This document shows, one piece after another, positions 20,406 to 30,550 of a stretch of DNA of 64,000 bases. The notes under the pieces are model-generated. The model was not told the DNA's origin, searched no databases, and saw only the letters and a program-made list of their open reading frames with translations. This DNA is from Marsupella aquatica (taxonomy: Eukaryota > Marchantiophyta), in the NCBI GenBank assembly GCA_973895155.1, contig OZ316891.1:24304001-24368000 (forward strand). The letters run 5' to 3'. The translations under genes were made by a program, and so were the position numbers. Numbering within the stretch: position 1 is the first letter of the stretch; each line of letters begins with the position of its first letter.

Positions 20406-23038
20406 CCACTAAAGTTGGATCACGTGGAATCACCAAATGATTCAATGGAAATTCTTGACTTGTTCAGGGCTTTCCAAACCAAACCAGAGCTCAATGTCGA
20501 GGAACAAGGAGTTTCAATGACCAAAGGAAGAGGCCCTACCTCAAATCTAAATGCAAAGAATGTTAAAAATATCCAATCAAATTGTAGCTGTGCTGGGGTG
20601 CAAGAATCAAATCAAAGAAACAAAAATGAAGTGGCATTTGATGAAACCAAAAGTAAAAATGAGCGAAGAATGATTGTCCGCAAATTTGTGTGGAAAAATT
20701 ATATTCCTGATCAGGAAACCAGTTGCCCAGATCACATTTCTACAATAGATTGGGATGAGTTCTTTCGAAGCGAAGCTCAATTTCATGGGTGGAAAGCAAG
20801 AGCATATTGGCATGAAGCTTTGACTCATCGCTCTGGTTTGGAAACCCCTGAACAAATCACTAATTTACAAGATCATGTCTATTATGCAACAGAAGTATGT
20901 GAAATGGTTGGAGATCCTCCTATTGATGTTTTTGCCATTCAAAGTGAACCTAAAAGCACTATTAACAAATGGACTTGGATGAAGGAGTATCAACTAATCT
21001 CCAACCCTATCACTAACTCTATAGATACACCCGTGTCTAATCTTAATGATGCTAGACTAGATACATGTGCAGTTTATCAAAGTGATTATGAACAAGCAAT
21101 CATCCAAGATTTGGGTGTGAAGAGAGATGATTCTTTCATTCCAAATGAGGAAACAATAAGAGACAATGCTTTGGTCGTGAATCCAATGGTGGAGCAGATG
21201 GATCCTTTACTGGTTGAAACTAACATTTTGGGCACGTCTCCCATATCGACAGAGCCAGTAAATGTTGACGGTGATCCAGTGGAGAAGAAAATGGATCCTT
21301 CAATGGTTGAAACTAACATTTTGGACGTGCCTCCCACATCGACAGAGTCAAGAAATGCTAACAACAACCTAGCAAGGGAGTAGATGGATCCTCTAGTGGT
21401 TGAGACTAACATTTTGGACGTGCGTCCCACGAGGCGTCCCACATCGACAGAGCCAATAAATGCTAACAATAACCTAGCAAGGGAGCAGATGGATCCTCTA
21501 GTGGTTGAGGCTAATATTTTGGATGAGCCTTTCACATCGACAAAGCCAAGAAATGTTGACAGCAACCTAGCAAGGGAGCAAATGGATCCTCTAGAGACAA
21601 GAAATGTTGAAATCAGTGCACAAGTGGATCCTGTTATGATTTTGGCCGAAAAACCAAAGGTGTCTCACACATCGATGGACCCTAAAACAAATGAGAGTGA
21701 TTTGTTGGTAGATAGTGAAGAACATCCTTGGATCCAACAAGCCACTAACCTTGAAGATCAAGACATACCGGAGGTGGGAAAAATTGCGCCTTGGGAAGAG
21801 GAAGCATCTGCTGCAGCCTACGCTGATGGATTGAATGAATTACCACCTCCTTTTTTGGGATCCCATTAGTTTCAACTTCTCATGGAGATTGTTCACAAAC
21901 GACTCCAGCAACAAGAATGGAGCTTCCTAAGACTGGTTCCAAGGTCATTCCAGGTCGTGCCACTCGACGAGATTCAAAGAGACCCTCGGTGATAGAAAAA
22001 GTTACTATGCTGCCAAAGGTGAAGAAGACACCTCAGCAGATTTTGCGCAACAAGAAGTAATGATTTTATTTTGACTATACTTAATGTATAATTTTTTTCA
22101 TAGTGCTATAAATTGTTTGATTGTTCAGGTGCAATCTGAGCCCAAACCAGCAAATTGGTCATTATGGATGTGAATAGTGTATAGTATCAAGGAAACTTAC
22201 CCATTATGGTTGCAAAAGTCATTGCAACAAGATTGGAGGGAACACTTCCAAATATGGATCAATACTCAGTATATTCGTGATCATGGAGATAGAAATCATT
22301 CAAGGAGATTCCATGTGTTTAATAATCAGGGTACATTTTGGACTACTTATCACACTTATTTGTAGAATAAACCATGGTGCATAGTTAATTTATGACATAT
22401 TTTTGGGTACTATTCTAAATCTCATCTGTGTGTGTTGTGTACAGGTGAGAGTTGAAAATTTATTCAGGAAATTACTTGTCATAAGTATCAACAAGTTCCT
22501 CATTTACACAACTGGGGTCTCTCGTCATTTGAAGAAGACATCATCTTTCCGAGTTTATAACAAAATGATCTTTCCGAGACCATATGTACAAGAATTTCTT
22601 GAATTTTGCACTTCAACTTTTGATGTGGTTCTTTGGGCACTCACTGACACATGCGAACTGGCTGATCAAATGGATCCAATACTCACAGATAAAGCTTTGA
22701 GTTTTTTTGGTCTTAAGTTTCTTACATCAACTTTGATGGACATGAAATAGATCAATGATATTTATCCACAATATCAAAGACAAAATGTTATATTTTTAGA
22801 GTGTTATCCATCATTTGATAGTGTAATTCCAATGTATTCAAGGCTGTATCCCAAGCCGTATTATGGTAATTGTAAAGACAATTTTCTTAGAGGCACACTT
22901 ATTCCATATTTACGTAATCTAGAAGATTCTGGTCAGACAGCGCATAAGTTTATTAAATATCACTATCCTACTTGGTCTGAAGTACGAGACAATATCAATA
23001 GAAATGTAGTAAAAGAAACCACAGCTTGTGTGATGTAG
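20406..23038 (+). pseudogene. Decayed gene with tandem peptide repeats and an FCP1/HAD-like C-terminal domain
   Basis: The long open piece 20415-21383 continues at 21384-21869 across a TAG, then shifts frame at a T-run near 21854 into a basic tail that ends ATLRNKK-like at about 22060. Two further pieces follow, 22129-22330 and 22445-23038, bordered by AG and GT. The last contains RPYVQEFLEFCTSTFDVVLW and LIPYLRNLEDS, resembling the FCP1/NLI-interacting phosphatase branch of the HAD superfamily. The place of the catalytic DxDx(T/V) motif reads ISINKFLIY, so both aspartates are missing. A TAG at 22748 and a TGA near 22171 also interrupt it. Residues around 105-180 contain a Trp-rich block (IDWDEFFRSEAQFHGWKARA) I do not recognise. 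It starts in the same frame as the acidic tail of the upstream pseudogene, so the two may once have been one unit; I judge separate genes slightly more likely. Confidence 0.45.
21198..21600 (+). repeat. 31-residue tandem repeats (93/105 bp) in the pseudogene
   Basis: Five starts of MDP-type units are at 21198, 21291, 21384, 21489 and 21582, periods 93, 93, 105 and 93 bp. The consensus begins MDPLVVETNILD and ends NNNLAREQ. The third unit has a 12-bp internal duplication around GTCCCACGAGGCGTCCCAC. At the end of unit two the expected CAG is TAG, while later units keep CAG, so this stop is clearly secondary. Confidence 0.8.
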
Positions 23039-23552
23039 TGTTTAGAATATATTCAAATGTATTCTTTTTGGATAATAAAAGTTACATTATTTATGTGAAA
23101 AATTGAAATGATTGATTACTGCATTATATATTCATGAATGATTACTTGTAATGTTCATTTTAATTCATAATGTCGAAGCCAAAATGTCTACTTGTAGAGC
23201 AAAAATTCTATTCTTGAACTCAGTTTTGGCAGCACCAGATAATACTTGTAAATTCAGTCTTTATATTCATAGTGTCTGATGCCAAAATAGATACACATAG
23301 TATAAAACTTGTCATTTTGTAGAGATCTACTAGTGTTAAATGCAAAAAATTTGGCTTAAGTTTCTTTTAGGCCCTTGGGACTTATTGAGTATTATAGCCA
23401 ATATTAATTCTCAAATTCAGTAGATACCAATTTAAATGAAAACTTTTTGTTTACTCACTATCAGTGTATTGCATTGAATATGCATTTCACCAACAAATTA
23501 GAATACAAACCATGGTTTATTGTATGTTTTGACACTTAATTTGGTTTACTTT
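23039..23552. other. Non-coding AT-rich DNA
   Basis: Nothing supported apart from one palindrome copy (ACAAACCATGGTTTATTGT) near 23506-23520, the last member of the series that begins at 15.4 kb. Confidence 0.5.
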
Positions 23553-23889
23553 TTTTTTTTGTTTGGGGAGGGGGGGGGGGATAAAACCCACAAAAACCCA
23601 TGGAAGGGGGGGCCCAACAGGGCAACAAAGACAGAGGCAGCAAAATGCAAACCTATGAGACGGAGAGAGAGCCCCAATGAGCAAGGACAAAAAAAGATGC
23701 GGTCCATGCAAGCAAGGAAAGACACAATCCAAAAGAAAAGTGTCCAAGCGTGTGTGACCCACCTAAGATGTTCCTGACTAACTAATTCTTTTACTCTAAG
23801 TAATCTAGTATGTTTTCTACCAAGACCCGAGGCTTTGCAGAGGCCATGCAAAGAGTCTAACATTTATGAAAGGAGAAGATTCAAGTTAA
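23553..23889 (-). mobile_element. Short LINE-like retroposon with 21-bp target duplication
   Basis: Flanks are ACACTTAATTTGGTTTACTTT (23532-23552) and ACACTCAATTTGGTTTACTTT (23890-23910), a 21-bp target duplication with one mismatch. Read on the minus strand, the insertion ends in an A-run next to a C-run, as target-primed retroposons do. It is 337 bp long with no RT left, so it is either a severely 5'-truncated LINE copy or a SINE-like element; no clear pol III boxes were found. Confidence 0.7.
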
Positions 23890-23910
23890 ACACTCAATTT
23901 GGTTTACTTT

Positions 23911-26795
23911 GTTTAAATTGTTCCTATCACATGTGACTGAACTTGGATCCATCAGGTTTTTGCTGATGTCCTGGAGCATACCATACTTTCAAACTAGAGG
24001 AAAAGAGTTAATACAATGGGGGAAAATGGAAGTCTTGGACACTTCCCCCTTATATATGGCCCGTGGTGGTTTAAATATATTTATTTATTTATTTAAATGA
24101 ATTAAATAAATCAGTAATATCTTTGTAAAACTTCATTTAAGCATTTCTGGAATTGAAAATTCCACTTTTATCTAAATAAGGGTTCAGGGCTTCTTAACGA
24201 CAGGCAGGCGTTTAAAATTTTAATTGAATCTAGCCTGCCTCTCTGCATGTATACCTGAAAGGTCTCGATCGATAGGTCTTCCCGAATATCTTGGCCTTTC
24301 TATCTTTCGAGGGGAGGAGTTACACTCACTAGAGGAGATTCTCGGGGAGATTCTACGAACTTGGGACCCCCAAATACAACCAATCCGATCCGTATTTCCG
24401 ATAACTGAAGCTGGAAGCGAGCCAAATATGACAGAAAAATCAAGCAATTGTCTCCCTTGATTCACCAATATTTCCCAAGACCTCTGGGATCTGATATGTC
24501 ACCATGGCTTTGAAACCATTGACTGAGCCTTGGAGAATCCCAGGAAGCCACAAAGGAAAATTGTACACTAGAGCTCCTTACGCTAATCGATGGCTCCGAT
24601 TCTGCAATGTCAAAATACAAAATTTACCAGACACAAAAGATGACCAAAATGTGACCGTATTTCAGACATCAAGTGATCGTTTCAGAGGTCAAGTGATCCG
24701 CTAAACCCTGAATCTCCTAAAACTTTGGGTGATTGAGCACATGAAATCGGTGGACTCGGTCGAAACAATTATCAAGCGACGTCGACCATAAGCCCTAAAT
24801 CCTTTGAGAGATCGACTGCTAGGCACACTAACTTCAAGGTTGAAGTCAAAAAGTCGATCAAGCAATAGTCGACCCTAGACCAGAAATATTGTTTGAAGAT
24901 CAATTGTTAAGCACATAAACTTGGCAGATCAAGCCCAATCGCGGTGACGGATAGGATAGTTGTCAACGATTGTGTGATCGTGTCACTGATTGCTCTGTGT
25001 TGGAGGTTTCGTGCTCAAAAGAGGTGACGGTTTCCCGATGGAAACTTCAACTCAAAATGTCCAATATGATTCTTTCTTCTAAAGGATTGTTGTGTGTACA
25101 ATCTAGCAACCCATAGTGGGCATCGGCGGGCACTAACTCTTGGTGAAACTTGCACAACATTTCATCAACCGAGTGCAGAGTAATCTGGATTTGAGTTTGC
25201 TCTTTGAAGCTCTTGGTTACATTTAATCGTATTTTGAGCACCCCCTAGCTTGTGGCTCCTCTGTGGGGTCAAGTTCTCTTGAGAAAGCGTCAAAGACTTT
25301 GTGTCCGGAGTTTTTTTCCTCCTACCTTGGTATTGTGTTGGTTGCAGCACGCGTACAGAGGTGTCATATTTCTCTTTTCCTTTCGGAAAGTTCTTTGCGT
25401 ATAGTCGTACGCACTATGACTTGTGACAAAATGAAGAGCATTCAGTCATTCGTGAGACGTTTACTGTGTTTTGCAACTGTATGCTCCAACTTTCTTGATT
25501 AATAGGAATGTCCCTCTTTGTTGCTAAGACTCCTGAGCCTAACGGCGGCGATTCATCATCACTCGGTATGCTTTGAAGCCTTAATGCTGACCAGGATAAT
25601 TGACAGCTTGATTGCAGGATGGCTTAGACTAAACTATTACCACAACCCCTTGTTGTTAATCTCTTGAAAGGCCAATCTTTCAATTGAATTTCTGTCTAAG
25701 GAAACTCAGTTCCAACAACCCTTGCCAAGGGAGTTTAAACAATACATGTAACACTACATATAGTTCACGCAAACTATTACTTTGTCCATACTAGCTAGTT
25801 GAAAGTTCTTAATGTACTTTGGTATTCCTCTACCCATACTTATCTTTGTTTGTTATTCCTCTATCCATAGTAGCCAAAGGGTTTATTAAGTTACCTTGGT
25901 AAATGTTAGAGAAGTCAAAAAGTTCCTTGGGTTTCTTATGTTACCTTGGTAAATGTTAGAGTAGTTGAAGACTTTCTTTCTATTTGTCATTATTTCAAAA
26001 ATGTAAATCAAATAAAAAATTGAAATAGATTACTAGAAAAAAATGAAGTTAAAGCCCAGATGGACTTGCAAGTAGTTCATGAAGCTTTCATGGATAAACC
26101 AAACCTGCATGGACTGGATCAAAACATAAAAGTGTGCTTGGACACTGCTATTTACATTTCTGTCCATAAAGTAGAGTGTCAGTAACCAAGTCATCACTTC
26201 TATCCATAAATTTTCTCTATCCCTAACTCTGTCACCACTTCTGTCCTAAAAATGTCAGTGGCCATAGCACTTTTTTGTTGAGAGCTTCGCTGCTTTCTCC
26301 CAATACTCTTCCCCTTCACATAATTACACTACCTATTTTTAAGAGTTTAATAAAAAAGATAACATGTAAAGTACATTTAATTTGGTTCTTATATAAAGAC
26401 CTTATAAAATTTCCCCGAAAATTTCATCTATTCAAAGTAGATGCAACTTTGAATAGATTGAGTGCTTCACATTTTATTCATACCGCCTTAAGTAGTTTGC
26501 CCAATGGTAAAAACCAAATGAACTTAATTTACTCAAAATTGTTTCTTAATATTCATAAGCCCTGCAAAGGGGCTGAAGCAAGCAGCACAATGACTCATGA
26601 GCCAAGGAGACAATTCCCACCAAGGAGGCCAGGTGGTACCCAAATAAGCTCAATTGTCACAAATGGATTACAATTTTTCTACACACTTTCTTGAGATTCT
26701 AGGGATTGATACTTTGCAGAATGATTATACAACTTCCATAAATGTTGTTGCAAAATATTTTTTATAGAGCATTGTTTGTTACCGGAAATGTAGTC
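23911..26795. other. Non-coding intergenic stretch
   Basis: No defensible gene; open frames here are short and unpatterned. Seen: an (ATTT)n run near 24075-24095, and a 50-bp-period duplication of GTTACCTTGGTAAATGTTAGAG at 25890 and 25940. The stretch 24.7-25.0 kb has recurring GATCGA/GTCGAC words and may be an old element remnant, but no ends were found. Confidence 0.4.
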
Positions 26796-26928
26796 ATTTT
26801 TCCCTCGGGCCCCCATATCACAGGTGGAGTTTTCAAGTAAGAAACACCCTAAAACTTAAGAAAATAAAGTTGATTTTTACTATATTTTTTACCCCTAATT
26901 TTATGGAATATTCTAGGAATATTCTTAC

Positions 26929-27103
26929 TATTATGCACACCATAGACACCAATACACCGGCAAGCTCACTTCCTTCTCACTCATTGTGGGAGTGTAAAAT
27001 AACTCCTATATAGTACATGGTATGGTGGTTATGTAACCGCCTCAACTCCCTATATACTAGGGTGAGTCTAGGTAATCAGGGTTAGGGTTTATCCCTTACA
27101 ACA
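26929..27103 (-). repeat. Copia 3' LTR (175 bp)
   Basis: On the minus strand it starts TGTTGTAAGG and ends GCATAATA. It differs from the other LTR by one substitution and one 1-bp indel seen by eye. Confidence 0.9.
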
Positions 27104-27112
27104 CTCCCCCTT

Positions 27113-27990
27113 GGTTGGATGAAAAGAAATTTTCAAACAACCACAAAATATGGGGAGAAACTAACCCTTTTTTTGTGTTATAATTCTATTACATGGCCCA
27201 AGTTTAGTATGGTCTCATTAAAACCATGCTTCAATCATGGAAAGAGTGCCACTACTATTACATGGTTGAGGGTCAATAATAGGTTAAGTTCTTAACATGT
27301 CTATGGAATCCAAAGAAAAACAACTTATGCTGAAAGATATATATTCGTATCTATACTACGATATGTAAATGTGAAATACAAACAACTGTCTGTATTTCGT
27401 AAGGAAACAATATACTATCGAGCATAGACCCTAATAGTGAAGTCGAAAATGACACATTCTGCATGGGCACGTTCGTTTGTATGGTCGGCTCTCGTAAGTT
27501 TGTTCCTGCAAGGTCAATCGAATGATGTTATGGTCGTTGTGTCTTGGTGAACTTCAAGTTCTCGTTCGGTAATGGGGAAGATCGAGATAGGTCAATGGAG
27601 CTGAGGTTGGTGCGGGGCCATTGTGTTTCACAAATTTCTCGAGGGAGCTCAAACAAAGTGCTTCAGCCATAAGGGATCCGATGTCTTCCAGTTAGTACGT
27701 ATTCTCTGAGCTCGAGTGATTTTGATTTATGCATCGGTGCCTTGCAGCATCAATGCCATGCTCCTCATTCCTATGCCATATATATGTATGCTCACGGTGG
27801 AGGGATGGTGGTAGGGGTTTTGTAAACAAATCTGCCCTATTTTCTTTGTTAGGAATCCACTACATGTTGACCTGTTCTCCATGCTGTTCGTGTGTATAGA
27901 AGAATTTGGGCGCTATATGTTTGATTCGGTCCCTTTTGATGAATTTCTGCACTATCTGATCGACACAAGGTTGATTATCTTCATGTATGA
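27113..27990 (-). pseudogene. Copia RNase H end and 3' untranslated region
   Basis: Past the stop at 27991 the minus strand still reads IIHEDNQPCVDQIVQKF and NKENRADLFTKPLP, the usual C-terminal end of copia RNase H, with further stops. The rest to the polypurine tract is non-coding. Confidence 0.65.
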
Positions 27991-28837
27991 TCATCGGTAG
28001 ATTAAATCGGGGTCTGTGTGTATGTGAATATGGTCAATCAAGTGGCGTAACCAAATGCATTCCCTAGTTGCCTTGTAGAGCGCAATTATCTCCGCGTGAT
28101 TAGAAGAAGTAGCTGTTAGTGTCTGTTTGCAGCTTTTCCACGAGATTGCAGTGCCGCCTTGGAGAAAAACATATCCCGTTTGGGATTTTGCGTCGTCTGG
28201 ATCTGAAAGGTACCCTGCGTCCGCGTATCCCACCAATAGGTTTTCTAACTGCTTCGGAAAGAATAGTCCCATATCGGTGGTTCCTCGCAGGTAACAAAAA
28301 ATGCGCTTGACCCCATTCCAATGACGTATGGTGGGCTTTGCGCTATGGCGAGCGAGGAGATTCACTGCAAATGAGATATCAGGATGGGACTGTGTAGCAA
28401 GGTACATCAGGGCCCCTATAGTAGAGAGATAAGGTTTTTTGGGGCCAAGAATCATTTCTGGTTCAGTCCATTTCTTGAATGTATCCTTATCAGGATCTGA
28501 GGATCTCAAATCCATAGGGGTGCTAACCGGGTGAGCAGAATCCATGTTGAATTGCCTGAGTACCTTCTTCGTATAGGTAGATTGGTTAATGAGTATTCCA
28601 TTCGGTAAGTAATTGAATTGTAAGCCCAAACAATATGTGGGCTTTCCAATATCCCGCATTTCGAAGGTTGTCTTAAGTATCTCAATTGTATGAGTTGTGA
28701 TTGTTGCTGTGCCAAAAATGTTTATATCATCCACATAGATTGCGATAATCATAAAATCCTCTCCCTCCTGTTTGAGAAATAGACAAGGAGCAATGTCATC
28801 AGTAATGAAATTCAATGTAAGCATTTCAGCTTTGAAT
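27991..28837 (-). pseudogene. pol: Copia RT C-terminal half and RNase H
   Basis: Contains IYVDDINIFG, the catalytic YVDD of copia RT, then KPTYCLGLQF, the YLSTIGALMYLA block, and RNase H with GYADAGYLSDPDD and SSNHAEIIAL. The open frame begins inside the neighbouring TIR insertion; true copia sequence starts at YKRFKAEML next to 28838. The end is a stop at 27991 beyond which homology continues. Confidence 0.9.
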
Positions 28838-28846
28838 CGTTTGTAT

Positions 28847-29170
28847 GGGTATGGCACATGTGACAGTAAACAGGAAACAGGTTTACTGGTACCAGGAAAT
28901 AGGTCCGCGTATCCCACCAATAGGTCCGCGTATCCGGTTTTCTGACTGCTTTGGAAAGAATAGTTTCATTTTCCAAAAAATCCTAAGTTACAACATTTTT
29001 TGGCTAGCTTTGGGCGCTAGCAAATAAAATAAAATTTTGAAAGGAAAAAAAAACTTTCTTTTCCCAAAAAAAAATTTCAAAAAAATTTCAAAAAAATTAC
29101 CACTCATTTTCCTGTTACCAGTTTTTGTTTTCTGTTGCTGTTTGCTGTTTCCTGTCGTTTGTAAATACCC
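28847..29170. mobile_element. 324-bp TIR element inside copia RT, carrying a captured copia fragment
   Basis: Flanks are CGTTTGTAT (28838-28846) and CGTTTGTAC (29171-29179), a 9-bp target duplication with one mismatch. Removing the insertion rejoins WYKR to FKAEML in frame. The ends share GGGTAT and, a few bases in, ACAG.AAACAG.AAACAG, roughly 75 percent identical over 34 bp with one gap. A 9-bp duplication fits Mutator-like elements. Positions about 28904-28962 closely match copia RNase H sequence at 28217-28270 (CGCGTATCCCACCAATAGG, then a TTTTCTRACTGCTTYGGAAA block), partly twice. The element therefore carries a copy of its host element's coding DNA. Confidence 0.65.
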
Positions 29171-29179
29171 CGTTTGTAC

Positions 29180-29688
29180 CATGTCCGTCCACTCTGTTTT
29201 AAACCATACATGGAATGAAGTACCTGAACTGCAAGTTGTCTTTTAACTCTCTTTGTCTGAGTAGCAGGAGTAAGAAGTGGGGGAGATATCCGTTTTCTCT
29301 GATCGGATGTGTGCAGCACATCTTGCTGAGTCAGGACAGAAGGTCCGAGCTCCATCGTCAATGAATCCAAATCTCCTATAGGGCGAGTTTGGAGTACTCC
29401 AGGTTGCAGACCTGGGTTTATTCTACCTGTTTTCTCCCCCTCAATGTGGAACATTAATCTCTTAATTAGTTCCAGGGGTGCCTGCATATATATTGTGGTA
29501 TCAAGTATACCATACAGATAGGCAGTGATCACGTCTAAAACATGCATGACGAGTTTGTTTAGGAGAGCATATGTGATTAGATATCTATATGTGATTGAAT
29601 CCATCACAGGAGAGTAAGTTTGATCAAAGTCCCGGCCGGGAATCTGGGTGTAGCCCTTCGCTACTAAGCGAGCTTTATGTTTGATCAC
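29180..29688 (-). pseudogene. pol: Copia RT N-terminal half
   Basis: KHKARLVAKGYTQIPGRDFDQTYSPV and the HVLDVITAYLYG block (catalytic first Asp) through YGLKQSGRTWYKR are standard copia RT landmarks. A ~50-residue Gly/Pro/Leu-rich stretch (about 29260-29440) sits between LELIKR and QVLHSMYGLKQ, where most copia RTs are shorter; it may be a lineage-specific insert. The frame upstream continues to 29782 through stops and a frame change. Confidence 0.88.
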
Positions 29689-29781
29689 TTCTCCTTTCGC
29701 ATTGCGTTTCCTGACAAAGATGAACCTATAACCCGTGAGATGGGTACCTGCAGGAGCAGGTATAATCGGTCCAAAAACTTT

Positions 29782-30428
29782 TTATTTTATAAGGGAGTCA
29801 AGTTCTGAGTTTATAGCTAGCTCCCATTGTGGCCAGTCTGGTCGAGATTGGGCCTCAGCAATCGTTAGAGGATCTGGTGTATCGTTTGTGATCTCCTCAG
29901 AGATATTAAACACAAATGTATCATCGACCTGTATTGTGTCTCGCTGCAATATTTTCCCAGTATGTACATAATTAATCGTGATCTCCTCATTATCGACCTG
30001 TCGTTGTAAAGGTGATTCTGTAACTGGTATAATAGGGGATGGAAGGCCTGTACGCGGCAGTCTAGGGTGAGAGTCCCTGGATCCCAGAGGGTGACCTTGC
30101 TTCGCCCTTGGTGCAGCTTCAGTTGCTGGTGTAGACTTCCGAGAAATGCGAGCTGGAATGTTTGCTGCCTCTAAATGTGAGCGAGTGACCGTGGCTGCGT
30201 CGTTGAAGGCATCTGGGAGTTTCATAAGCATCTGTTGTAGGTGGAGGACACGTTGTACTCCTTGATCTTCTTCTTTAGTGCGGTGGTCGTCAGTAAAAGG
30301 GTGTGTAGAAAACCATTGTAAGTCCTTCATTTTGACCTCTCCATTTCTGTTTGGGTCTTCTGTAAGAGTTGGAAACTCATCTTTGAAGAAATTGCAGTCT
30401 TGGAACCATGCTTTGAAAATGTCTGTTG
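29782..30428 (-). pseudogene. pol: Copia segment linking integrase to RT
   Basis: After the gypsy insertion the minus strand resumes with TTDIFKAWFQDCNFFKDEF. An open frame (29782-30330) follows, ending in PDWPQWELAINSELDSLIK, the conserved block just before copia RT. The intervening part is a variable linker. Confidence 0.8.
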
Positions 30429-30550
30429 TTGGGTGTGATGCCTAGCCAGGAATCACTAGGCCAGTTAAGTGGGGAAACGGAGGTGTACCCTATAAACACA
30501 TTAGTATAGTAACAAAAACAAGGAAAATATAAACAATTAAGGGTGACTAT

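Noticed and set aside
16579-23038. One single giant gene from the ParB-like part through the FCP1-like part
   Set aside because: The acidic tail ends at a TAG exactly as the second copy ends at 60061, and the downstream domains have no counterpart there; frames do continue, so this stays only weakly rejected.
24224-24470. Organelle DNA insertion
   Set aside because: No recognisable mitochondrial or plastid gene; similarity was only an impression.
26275-26694. 139-codon ORF in the intergenic stretch
   Set aside because: Low-complexity hydrophobic composition, no motifs, no splice context; likely chance.
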